DNA from: Cryptomeria japonica
Taxonomy: Eukaryota; Streptophyta; Pinopsida; Cupressales; Cupressaceae
Direction of reading: 5' to 3'
NCBI RefSeq assembly: GCF_030272615.1
Contig: NC_081415.1
Span: 189,121,270-189,185,269, forward strand
DNA length: 64,000 nucleotides
Part shown: in pieces, positions 32,668-44,353 of the stretch
Numbering within the stretch: the first letter of the stretch is position 1
Layout of the letters: every line of letters starts with the position of its first letter
Position numbers and translations under genes: made by a program
Notes under the pieces: generated by a model
The model's database searches: none
Seen by the model: only the letters and a program-made list of their open reading frames with translations
Told to the model about the DNA's origin: nothing

Positions 32668-35600
32668 ATGGCTCAAACCCGATCACAGTCGAGACAACGA
32701 GAAATACAAAGAGAAGAAGAAGAAGAGGAAAATCTCAATGAATTTCAAGAAGCACTTGGAGGAAATGCAGATGACGAAAACCCAAGTACTCCCACTCCTG
32801 CAACAATAGAAAGGGCTCAGCATAACCCTCTCTTTAACATACTTTTTGACGAAATACTCAAGAGCAATGCGGATGCTCACTTCTTAAGACTTGCTCAAGA
32901 AGGAGCCAAACTCCCCTCAAACTTTGATCTTGCCCAATTAAGACAAGCATCAGAAAGACAAAGTCGCCATGAGGAGGAAGGGCGTAGAGATCCCATCAAA
33001 TATAACATCCCTCGAGGTAACCCACCACCTCCTCCTCCAAATGAAATGGAGATGTTGCGGCAACAAGTCGAGAATCTCGCCCAACAACTTCATAGTGGTG
33101 TCAAGATTAACCAATTCTCACTCAATGACATCTGTCCCTATCCTTTTGATAGGAATCTTTATATGCCACCCTTTCCACGCGGGTTCGAAACACCCAAATT
33201 TGAAAAATATAGAGGAAAGGGGGATCCCCGTGATCATGTCCGAGAATTTCATTCCGCTTGTCTTGAAGTGGCATATGAAGACACCTACCTAATGCGCCTT
33301 TTTCCCCAAAGCTTGGGAGGAACAACCACATCATGGTTTTCCCGACTACCAGGTGGCATTAGAACATTTGAGGAACTCATCCAGAAGTTCCTATCTCATT
33401 ACTCTTATAACATTGAACGCGACATCACCATGGCTGATCTATGCAATACCAAACAAAAACCAAGTGAACTATTCTCAGTATTCCTGCAACGATGGCGCCA
33501 AATGTCTAGCAGACGTTCTCTTCAGTTACCTGAACGAGAACTAGTGGAAATTTTCATTTCCAACTTAAAAGAAGAAATGGAATTTCACTTGGATGTCAAA
33601 GACACAGACTCTTTTAACGATATGATCACCAAGGGTTTAAAATGTGAAAGGGCACTCATCAAGAAAGGACTCATCAAAATCTTTAATGAACCAAAAGATG
33701 GTCCTCGCCCGCGCTTCAATAGTGATAAACCAAACTTCTGGAACAAGAACAAAAATATCATCAACGATGGAGTTTTGGATGCTCGGACTATCCAAAATGC
33801 ACAACCTGTGGTTCGATTTGCAGGACAAAATCCTCCACCTCAGAATAACACAAATGTTCCTTCCAATCAAGGTCGCATCACATCTCATGATGAACCAAGA
33901 CCTCGTCCACAAAAACAAAAACGCGCATATACTCCCTTAGGGGAACCCATTGAAACAGTGTTGCGACAACTCATTTCTCAGAATTTGATCACTCTACCTA
34001 AGCTATCCAACTATGAGCCTCAGGTCAAACCGGCATGGTGGAGAGATACTAAACATTGTGAATTCCATCAAGGAAGAGGACACAAGACAAGTAATTGTCA
34101 CCGATTGAAAGATCTCATTCAAGATCTTATTGACCGAGGAGAAATTGAAATTGAAGGACATGACCCAAAAATAACAAATAATGATCATTTGATGTTCAAA
34201 AATCCACTTCCATCACAAGATCAAAGGGGTCCTTCCACTTCCCGGCGAGGCACTGATACCACTGATTATACGCAGGCTGCGTATAACTACACTGTAAATC
34301 ACCTGCATGATGCCAGTGAACAAATTGCAACTATCACCTTCAAAAATCCCACCTCAAATTGCAATGTTGTTACACGTCGTGGCAAGGTCACCATCAAGGC
34401 AGCTCCACAAGGCACCACCTCCGTCCCAAAGCAGTACAATCTTGTGGAACAATTAGACAAAACCCCTGCACTTATATCCATTCTAGAACTATTGCGCCTA
34501 TCGCCATCTCATAAAACAATCTTGGATCAAGCACTCCAAGAGGCGTCAGTCCCTGCAAACCTAAATACGGACCAATTTCAAGCCATGGTTGGAAATCTAA
34601 AGTCATCACCTTGTCTCACTTTTTCTGAAAGTGACAACTCTTCCTTCCAGCAACCTCATAATGCCTCGCTACACATTGAAGGATTTATCAACCAGCATAG
34701 GATTAAGCGAGTCTTGATCGATAATGGAGCAGGCCTAAACATTTGCACACTACAGTTGGTCATAGCATTGGGATATGCAATAGAATCAGTGGATCCTCAC
34801 AAAAAGATCACCATCAAGGCCTATGATGATGCAGAGCGTTCATCCAAAGGAGCTGTGGTACTACCAATCCGAGTGGGCCTTGTAGTAAAGCACATCATCT
34901 GTCAGGTTCTGGACCTTCCTCTGCCATATAATCTATTATTAGGGAGACCTTGGATACATGCCATGCAAGTTGTTCCATCTACCTACCATCAATGTATCAA
35001 GTTCCCATATAACGGTACAGAGATCACAATCCTGGGCGATGCAAATCCCTTTGCTTTTTGCCATAATATCAGCCATCAACCAGAAATTACTGTTCCTAAT
35101 AATAGGGAAGCCATTTCCTCCACATCATATGTAAGTCCCGCCTCTCTTGCCAGTTCGAACACCCCTATACCCAAGCAAGAAAAGCTTAAGATGAAAGTAG
35201 CAGAGGAAGGTCCTGGAGAATACAACTTGAGTCAGCTCTTTTGTGTGGGACAAATGCCCACTTCTCCTAGAACACATGGTAAGCCACAGCAGTTACTCCA
35301 GCAACCACTAATCACACCAGCATGTGCCTTGACGCCTTTCATCCTTGGAAAGAGTCAAGAGGAAGAGACACAAGATGAGGACCTAGCAGACTGGATCTAT
35401 AAAGATCCCATCACCACTGATAAACCGCGAGTTACACTTCCTACAGAACAGTATGGCAAAGGCCTCCTCATTATGCAAAGAATGGGATATGATGGTCAGA
35501 GTGCTTTGGGATACTGCAAACAAGGACGACATGAACCTCTGCTACCAGAATTCAAGCCCAAAGGTAATACAAGCCTAGGCTTTGAAAAAGAGATCCTTCC

Positions 35601-37428
35601 TAAACTCAAATTCAAAGGAAAACCCAGCAAACCATTTTGCCCACCTACTGCAAAGAGGACACCTTTCATAATCAAAGCACCATCAAGCACTATCCCCACT
35701 GCCCCATCGAGGCTCACAACCCCACCGCAACCATCATCAATATCATTCATCCCACCAAACGAACCAGTAATCCCATCAGCAACACCATTTGTAGCAACAA
35801 CTGTATGGAAACCTACAACAACATCTATGGCACCAGCCATTCCAACAGAAGCCACTAAATCAACACTGTCGATACTTCCAGTAACAAATCCTTTAATCCC
35901 CATCACAGTTCCTGCAGCACCGATCACTACAAAGATACATAAACCAATCACACCTGTCGTGTTTAACTCCAAAGACATCCCAGTATGGTATAGCAATCGG
36001 ATGCTGGAGAGTGATTCAGAGACCGACTCACATGAGTGGGAATTTGATTCTGTACAGCTTAACACTTCAGATGAGGAAGACACATCACCACCTCCACCAC
36101 GCAAAGACATCCTTGTTTACGGAGAAGCACAGATAAAGACCACTTGGGTACCTGAGCTAGAAACATCTTCCACAGACCCTATGTCTCATCCTACGCCTGA
36201 TTCTGACAAGGAGAGTACCATTAACGACCTTCACCATAACGTCTTAACCCTCACTGATACATCTCCTGCACTTAACCTAATCGATGAAGTAATGCCCATT
36301 ATCCACCCTGAACTCATCGAATGGAACCAATCAAATCCTCCATGTCTTGACCTCTTCCAAAACGATGAGGCTATCATTGACTTTTTGGAATTACGGGATA
36401 ATCTACCAAGCGGGGATCACAAAGCTAGATTCGCCATTGAACTTAATAGCGCAGCATACTTCGGGGCGGATGCCAAACCTTTCAGCTGCAAAAATATAAC
36501 AATAAAACATGGATCTTCCAGTGAAAACCACACTGTGGCACTGTTTGATCCCACAAAAGTAAAAAGAAAGAGCGTATCCAACGGTGAAAACCTCTTTGAG
36601 GCACCTGAGGATGAAGGGTTTGACATTCTCCCTGCTAATTCACAACAGGAACGATCAACGATTCTCATCGAGGAAACCAAAGAATACAATGTGGGGACTC
36701 CTGAAAATCCTCATATCATACATCTGGCATCTCTTCTCACTCCAGAGGAACACCCTAAATTTATAGAGTTCTTCCAGAGGCGTCAGATCAACTTTGCATG
36801 GTCATATGCAGACATGCCTGGGCTTGATCTTGATTTAGTCATGCATCACCTCACCGTAGCAGAAGGAGCCAAACCTGTCAAGCAGAAGCTTCGTAAGATG
36901 CATCCCCAGATTGCAGTGCTAGTCAAAACAGAACTCAAGAAACTCCTAGATGTTGGTTTCATTAGGCCAATTGATTATGCAGAATGGATCTCCAACATTG
37001 TGCCTGTCGGCAAACCAAAAGGGGGCATCCGCATTTGTACTGACTTCAGAGATCTGAATAAGGCATGTCCTAAGGATGACTTTCCCCTACCAAATATCGA
37101 CATCATAGTGGATCTAACAGTAGGACATGCGATGCTTTCACTCATGGATGGCTTTTCCGGCTACAATCAGATAAAGATCGCACCCGAAGATCAACATAAG
37201 ACAGCCTTCACATGTCCATGGGGCACATACTGCTGGAATGTAATGCCTTTTGGTCTAAAGAGTGCAGGAGCGACCTATCAAAGAGCAATGACCACCATCT
37301 TCCATGACATGATGCATACTATGATGGAAGATTATGTCGATGACTTACTAGCAAAATCACTTACTAGAGAAGGACATCTCCACATCTTAGATCAAATCTT
37401 TGATAGACTGGAACAATATCATGTTTGA
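32668..37428 (+). pseudogene. Element E gag-protease-RT part of the polyprotein (ends at premature TGA)
   Basis: The start ATG at 32668 follows the leader. Residues 1-150 are acidic and Pro-rich. The retrotransposon Gag core spans about 170-330. A zinc-knuckle-like C464-X2-H467-X4-H472-X4-C477 follows. The aspartic protease shows LIDNGAG at 683-689 and LLLGRPW at 756-762. A G-patch-like segment lies at 929-973, then a long Pro/Thr/Ser-rich linker (about 990-1150). Reverse transcriptase begins near 1420 and contains YVDD at 1556-1559. The frame is closed by TGA at 37426-37428 (codon 1587) inside the RT thumb, after which homology continues in the same frame. The full reading would be 2,428 residues in one frame, the single-ORF layout common in plant Gypsy elements. 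Products would act in cytoplasmic particles and then in nuclear integration. Confidence 0.93.
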
Positions 37429-39954
37429 CTCAACCCAAAGAAATGTGTCTTTGGAGTGACCTCCGGGAAGCTTCTAGGATACATTGTCTCAAGAAAAGGC
37501 ATTGAGGTCGATCCAGCAAAGGTTAAGGCAATAATGGACATGCCACCTCCAAAGAATATCAGTTAGCTAAGGACACTACAAGGACGGCTTCAATCCATCC
37601 GAAGATTCATTGCACAATTGGCTGATAAGTGTCACCCATTTACACATCTGCTACACAAGAACATCCGCTTTCAGTGGGATGCTCGATGCCAGCAAGCATT
37701 TCAGACACTTAAAGACTATCTCATGAATCCACCATTGCTGATGCCACCAGATCCAAGTAGACCATTGTTACTCTATATCTCGGCAACAAGTACAGCATTG
37801 GGTGTACTACTGGCACAACATAATGCAGAAGGCAAAGAATGTGCTATATACTACATCTCTCGCACACTGGTTGGCTATGAACTCAATTACACACCTATTG
37901 AGCGAGCTTGCCTAGCAGTAATCTTAGCAGCTACTAAACTGAGGCACTATCTGTTAACACACAAGGTACAACTCATTGCAAAGATTGATCCACTCAAGTA
38001 TTTACTTAACAAAGCAGCATTGACAGGCCGCTTGGCCAAATGGGTGATGATTCTAAGTGAATTCAACATTGAGTACGTGGACCGTAAAGCTATCAAAGGT
38101 CAAGTTATTGCAGATCAGTTGGCCGATGCGCCACTCACAGGTGATCCTCTTATTTCCAATTTTCCAGATGAAGAGATATTCACGATCACAATAGCACAAC
38201 CATGGAAACTATATTTTGATGGGTCATACACTAGGCACGGCTCGGGGGCAGGCATTCTGTTTATCACACCTCAAGGTGATAACATCCCGAAGTCTTATAG
38301 GCTCACATTTCCATGCACAAACAACATAGCAGAGTATGAGGCCTTGATCACAGGACTCAGGTTAGCCGTACAGTGGAAATTACAAGAACTACAAGTATAT
38401 GGCGACTCCCAACTAGTCATTCGACAAGCAACAGATGAATATCAAACCAAGGATGATAAACTCATGCCATATAAGAAAATGGTGGACACTCTAAAGACAT
38501 CATTTACTACTATCACTTTTGAGCAGATACCAAGAGATCAGAATCGAGCTGCTAACGCTATGGCTACCATCGCATCTCTCCTAGATCTTCCACAAAATTC
38601 AACATGCTATGAGTTCTTGGTAGAACAGCTTTGGATCCCCGCTTATGATATCCCTGAATCTAAAATGATATGTCACCTTGTTGGTTCTGAATCCCCATGG
38701 TACGGTGAGTTCTACACCTATCTTGGCGATCATACCCTTCCTCCCAACCAATCGAATAACCAACGAAAAACCTTCATTCGCCAAACTGCTCGATATACCA
38801 TTATTGCCGAAACCCTATACCGACGCGGTCTTGATGGTACTCTCCTTCAATGTCTGGAACAAGGTGAGATAACAAAAGCTTTGGAAGAGGTACATGAAGT
38901 AATTTGCGGGACTCATTCAAGTGGTCCATCACTAGCCAAAAAAATCATGCGAGCTGGATACTATTGGCCATCTATGGAAAAGGATTCCTACTACTTTGTT
39001 AGAAAATGCAAGAAATGTCAAGTTCACGGCGACCTGATACATGCACCAGCACAAGAACTGCAACCAATCACAACACCATGGCCTTTTTGTCAATGGGGCC
39101 TTGACCTTGTGGGTAAGATTCATCCATCTTCATCCAATGGCCATAAATTCATTATTACCGCTACCGAATATTTCACAAAGTGGATCAAAGTTGTTCCACT
39201 TACCCAAGTCACCGGCAAGCAAATCGCCTCATTCATCCTCAACTACATCATCTGCCGGTATGGTGTACCCATGTCCATCATCACAGATAACGGTCTTCCT
39301 TTCAAAAATCAGGATGTCTGTGAGCTTTGTGAGAAATTTCATATCCAACATCGCTTTTCCACCCCCTATTACCCACAAGGCAATGGTCAGGCTGAAGCAT
39401 CCAATAAAAACATATTGAGAATCCTAAAGAAGACAGTCAATGATGTCGGTCGTGATTGGCATGTTCAATTGAATCCAGCATTATGGGCATATCGAACTAG
39501 CATTCGAACCCCTATAGGTGCAACTCCTTATTCATTGGTCTATGGTGCAGAAGCTATCTTACCTATTGAGGTTGAGATACCATCATTACGAGTTTCCTTG
39601 CATAATCTCATCGATGATGAAGCATACAGAGTCTCACGTCTTCAGGACTTAGAGTTACTTGATGAGAAGCGACAAGCTGCATACAATCACCTCAAAGCCT
39701 ATCAGCAGCGCATGAGTAGAAGCTACAATCACCGAGTTAGATCTCGTACATTTGAGGTAGGTGATCTTGTTCTTCGAGAGAATCCTCGCAACCAACCAAA
39801 CAGAGAACATCAAGGCAAGTTTGAATCAAATTGGCTCGGCCCATATGTTGTCACTGTTGTATTCGGGTCCGGGGCATATCAGTTGGCTACATCAGACGGA
39901 GAACCGCTCGCAGATCCAATCAATAGCATGCACCTCAAACAGTTTTATACCTAA
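37429..39954 (+). pseudogene. Element E RT end, dual RNase H and integrase part of the polyprotein
   Basis: This continues the frame of 32668 without a frameshift. A second premature stop, TAG, lies at 37564-37566 (codon 1633). Then come the element's own RNase H (about 1700-1830) and a second, cellular-type RNase H starting near D1851 (DGSYTRHGSG), with E1889 and D1913. The fourth acidic position appears as Asn1963 (AANAMA where Asp is usual). Integrase follows, with an HHCC finger (ending CKKCQ), then D2146, D2207 and E2243, giving exact DX60DX35E spacing. A GPY-type tail (NWLGPYVV) ends the protein at 39954. The order RT, RNase H, second RNase H, integrase marks the Tat lineage. Integrase inserts the cDNA; the RNase H domains degrade template RNA. 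Confidence 0.93.
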
Positions 39955-39987
39955 GGTGTACAAGGCATCAGGCTCCCCTGCATATCA

Positions 39988-40090
39988 GAAAATACCAAAA
40001 ACATTCAGAAAAATGTCCTAAAGAAAATACCAAAAACATTCAGAAAAATGTCCTAAAGAAAATACAAAAACATTCAAAAAAGTAAAAAAA
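39988..40090 (+). repeat. 35-bp A-rich tandem repeat (2 full copies plus part)
   Basis: Units run 39988-40022 and 40023-40057, identical by eye, then a shortened third copy. The motif is GAAAATACCAAAAACATTC. Confidence 0.9.
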
Positions 40091-40115
40091 AATCATGCAT
40101 CCAAACGGTGAACAA

Positions 40116-40167
40116 CCACTCCAGTGGCACCTTGGGTAAGTACAATGGCGAAAACCTGGCAAACAGG
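40116..40167 (+). promoter_or_regulatory. Hairpin block in element E 3' region
   Basis: CCACT-CC-AGTGG (40116-40127) is followed by the linker CACCTTGGGTAAGTAC and the hairpin CCTG-GCAAA-CAGG (40155-40167). Linker and second hairpin match C and D. Confidence 0.6.
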
Positions 40168-40396
40168 CACCACTCGTAAAGGCAATGGCTCCAGTATCTT
40201 TCAGGCTCGTTGCGATCACATTCATACATACACACATCCATCCATCTAACCATGGCTTGTTATTTGATCTGTAATCCAAGAAAGTACTTCATGCGTCTGG
40301 CATCCCGCTTTTTCATAAATCATGTCCAACTTGGGGGCAATGCCCTTACAATCTAGATGATGGAAGTGGATTCTACATTATTGGTGATTCATTGGC

Positions 40397-40515
40397 AAAA
40401 ACATTCAAAAATGTCTCGCAAAATACAAAAACATTCAAAAATGTCTCGCAAAATACAAAAACATTCAAAAATGTCTCGCAAAATCCAAAAACATTCAAAA
40501 ACTATTACACAAAAT
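40397..40515 (+). repeat. About 30-bp A-rich tandem repeat, 4 copies
   Basis: The repeat is AAAACATTCAAAAATGTCTC followed by GCAAAATAC or GCAAAATCC; the last copy is degraded. The spacing is uniform but there are no distinct spacers, so it is not a CRISPR array. Confidence 0.85.
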
Positions 40516-42376
40516 CCAAAAACATCGAAAAACCCATCGAAAATCACACAAAAACATGGCAACACCTTGTACATATTCATTCAAGCAGATGCAAAACCAA
40601 CATTAACACAGTACTCACACAATGACTATTTATCAATCGACCACACAATCCACATCCAACAAATCAGAAACTGTCTTTAAAAACAAGGATGCATCCTTCC
40701 TTACCAAAACAAAGACAAAAGTGACATTTTCTTTGACAAGAAAATTATGTTAAGCTATCAAATGCTTGGTTGATTCATGAGTAATTCATTTGTTTATCTG
40801 TATCGGGATCTTTCAGCATTGTTTTGTATCGTTTGCGCATTATTTCCGATGAAGTTCTGGGGCATGTACTAATGGTGTCTACGTGGGAAGTTCACTAAGC
40901 TACGTAATCTTATGCCAAATACAGTCATAGATCATTACGGCTTGCTGACTATAGCGTATACCTCGACCATATGAGCATGAACCATTACCAAGGATCCATA
41001 TTCTTTTATTCTTTATTTATATACTATTTGTTTACAGGTACAATGCTCATTCTTTGGTTCCTCCTCATCCAATTTGGATAAAGGTTTTTATTTCTTAGTA
41101 CGGTATGCACTTGTCTCAGGATATGATCAGCCTAAGATCAAGGAGGATGATCCAAGTCATGCATGAACGGAGATAATCCTTGTCTGTTCTGCAAGCAATA
41201 CTCAGGTCAACTTGATCCATTATATCAAGTTGCTTGTATTAACTTGCTATATCAAAATCCATGTAAGAAATACTTTGGTCATCTTGAATCTTTATGTCAA
41301 GATGCTTGTATTCTCTTCCAACATTTTAAAGCTCAATGATGAAAATAGAGCACTATGGATCGTCATTCCATCTCATATGTATATATTGCATTTCATTCCA
41401 TTCCATCCATCCATACATTCATAAATAGCTGCATATCATTCATACATAGTCATAATAATGCATACTCTATTTTCCTCTTCTTCCATAGGACTCGGTCCTA
41501 GTCCTCCATATCTTCTATCTAACATCAAATCCCCCCTCACCCTCCCTATCTTGATCGTCAACATCATCCTAATCCCTTCATCACTTCCCATCCTCACTCA
41601 TCCACAAAATTAAGCCAGTTACTCTGTCTACACAGATACATCGACTCCCACACACCTAGACTATCAACAGATACTCTGATCACGTATCTTCGGGTCTCAA
41701 CAGGTAATCGATTATGGTAATCCTAGACTACATCAGGCATTTATCATAATGACCTAGTCTCAACAGGGCTGCCATGATTCCCCACAACCATCCATCACAC
41801 GCACATACTATCAATTGATCAACCAATCAAACACAATCCAACGGACAATTACATCAATTGTCTACGTCTCAACGAGTATTTTGCTTCATATACCTTGACT
41901 TCATCGAGCAATTATATCAATTGTCTAAGTCACATCAGGTCACTTTGATTCACTTACTCAGACTTTATCATGTCCAAGCGACCAACTGACATCAACTGTC
42001 ACGCTTTGACTTGACCGGGGCAATTAAACCGATTGCACCAGATTGTCCAAACAATTTTGATCAATTGTATAGCATCAATCCAAACCCCACACTACATCTG
42101 CTATGTATCTCTTGCATGACCTCAGGGTACCCATTGGCTTGTTGTTTCTTCATATTCACTCCATTTTCTCCCATTCTTTCATCATTAGTTCTAATTTCTT
42201 CTATTCTACCTCCCCTCCGCTTTTCATTCTTTTTCGAGAGATCGCCCGATTTTTCAAAAAAATTCGGCCCATCCCTCGAGGGGGCATACCACCCATTAAA
42301 TTTACATTTTATGGGGCATTTCTTCACACCTATTTTTCTTTCTTTGAAACGACGCGATAAACTGCACCATCTCAAA

Positions 42377-42386
42377 GAGGGGCAAA
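42377..42386 (+). promoter_or_regulatory. Element E polypurine tract
   Basis: GAGGGGCAAA lies directly before the 3' LTR. Confidence 0.85.
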
Positions 42387-44348
42387 TGTAGTCACATAAA
42401 TCTGTCCACTTAATTAAATGAATACTTAGTATTTATTTGATTATTTAACCATCAATTAATAATTAATTAAATTAATATTTAATTAATTCATCTTAACCCT
42501 CTTCTCCTATTAATTAAATAAATTATTCAATTTATTTGATTTAATTCACTTAACCAAATTCATACCATTAATTAAATAAATAAATCATATTTGTTTAATT
42601 AAATCTTCTCTCACATTTAAATAAATTAATATTTATTTAAATCCCCCAAAATCCCACCTCTCACATTTAAATAAATAAATCATTTATTTAAATCACCTTT
42701 ATCCTCCACCCACTTGTATTTTCCTACAAAAGCAAGTTGCACAATTATTTTAAATAAATAATTTATTTAAATCACCTTTATCCTCCACCCACTTGTATTT
42801 TCCTACAAAAGCAAGTTGCACAACTATTTTAAATAAATTATTTATTTAAAATCCTATTTATCCTCACCCACTTGAAACCTTTAATGGTTTCCCTTAAAGT
42901 ATTCAAACTTGATGGCTTTAAAGTCTTCAAACTTGATGGCTTCCTTCTATAGTCTTCTTAAGACTTTAATGGTTTTCCTTAAAGTCTTCAAGCCTTTAAT
43001 GGTTCCCCTCAAAGTCTTCAAGCATTTTAATGCTTTATCTTCCTTTTTTCTCATTTAAATAAATTAATATTTATTTGAATATTTATCCAAATACAACTTG
43101 CACACATTTATTGAAATAAATGAATTTTTATTTTAATAAAATCCTATTTTCCCTCACCCACCAAATCCACTTGCAAAATCTAATTCCCTTCTAGATTCTT
43201 CTACCCCCTTCCTAATTAACTTAATCCATCCCCTAATTATTGTCACATTCCTAAGCAAAATGGAGTCACTTCTCAAAGCCTAAAAGTCTTTGATAACCAT
43301 TAAAGGCTTTCAACCTTCAACCACTAAATGTCTCAAAGTCTTGGATAACCTTTGAAAGCTTCCAACCTTCAACCACTAAATGTCTCAAAGTCTTGGATAA
43401 CCTTTGAAAGCTTCCAACCTTCAACCACTAAATGGCTCAAAGTCTTTGATAACCATTGAAGGCTTTCAACCTTCAACCACTTAATCCCCAAAGTCTCCAA
43501 TAACCATTAATGGTTACCTCAAACCCTCCCACATGGTTAAAACATTTGTTTTGACTCAACCTCTACCCAACCCAAGGGTCTCATCAAGCCTTTAATGCTT
43601 TGACCATGATTATCTCTTAATCATTTGCACAAAAGTTTATCCTTGCATTAACTCCTAATCCAGTGGGTAATCCTAATTTAGGCTTGACCCTTACCTTCTA
43701 GATAACCATGAGGTCTCCTCAGGCATTTAATGCCTCCAACCTCTTCTCTCAACCCAATCTTATGTTGACACTTGTCACCATTTCATTGGTGCAAATTGTG
43801 CACATGGATCCCCAACTTTCAAGCTTGACCCTTGATTAAACCTTTCAATCCTGGCCATCCATTGCTCCATTTTTCCTATAAATAGAGCCCATTCCTTCAT
43901 AATCCAGATCCTGAAAACTTGTATGCATTTAGGCTATAGACATTTTTAGAGAGCATTTAGCATAAGCAATCTAACATCTTATCATTTTTGGTTAAAATAT
44001 ATCATTTTAGCATCAATAGCATAGTATTTAGCTTTTCATTTCATATTTGAAGCTTAATATTAAATCTCAATCCTCCATAAGCATCCATAGTGCAAAAAGC
44101 TACTGAGAGCTACACTATTTTGGAACTTGGAGAGGAGAGGAACAAGGGAGAAGGAACTAAGAGTATGTTAGGAGGTATTTGGAGATGCCTCATCATGTTT
44201 GCTTTGATAGTTAAATATGCTTGCATGCTTGTAGTCTCTCTTTTGGTATGCCTTTTTAGATTAGTTTTCGATTGACTAACACTAATGTTTTGTGTGTTTT
44301 TGTGTTATTTGATCATAGACTAATCTTGTGTCATTTAGGAGGGCATCA
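42387..44348 (+). repeat. Element E 3' LTR (1962 bp)
   Basis: It matches 28016-29925 except for two substitutions seen by eye (near 43958 and 43633) and one extra 52-bp tandem unit at about 43329-43432. The TATA box is at 43877-43885. Confidence 0.95.
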
Positions 44349-44353
44349 GTTTT

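Larger units (their letters stand above)
39955..42376 (+). other. Element E 3' untranslated region (2.4 kb)
   Basis: No supported gene is present. In order it holds a 35-bp tandem repeat (39988-40090), a hairpin block (40116-40167), a CTTGGGGGCAA tract (40330-40340), a 30-bp A-rich tandem repeat (40397-40515), AT-rich sequence with TCAAC/ACATC words, and an upstream G-tract CCTCGAGGGGGCAT (42274-42287) 90 bases before the polypurine tract. Confidence 0.75.
28016..44348 (+). mobile_element. Element E: Tat-lineage Ty3/Gypsy retrotransposon, 16.3 kb, young
   Basis: It has LTRs of 1910 and 1962 bp, perfect target duplications gtttt (28011-28015 and 44349-44353), a primer site, a 2.7 kb leader, one long gag-pol frame, a 2.4 kb 3' untranslated region and a polypurine tract. 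Two consecutive RNase H domains before integrase are the hallmark of the plant Tat lineage. By eye the LTRs differ by only two substitutions plus a 52-bp duplication, so this is the youngest insertion in the window. Confidence 0.95.

Noticed and set aside
35496-36110. 204-codon minus-strand open frame, Gly/Val/Ser-rich
   Set aside because: Antisense to the Pro/Thr/Ser-rich linker of the E polyprotein, whose codon bias creates it.
40397-40515. Regularly spaced direct repeats resembling a CRISPR array
   Set aside because: No unique spacers between repeats, plant nuclear context, inside a retrotransposon 3' region.
42011-42391. Open frames on both strands before the E 3' LTR
   Set aside because: They cross the polypurine tract and LTR boundary and have no domain support.
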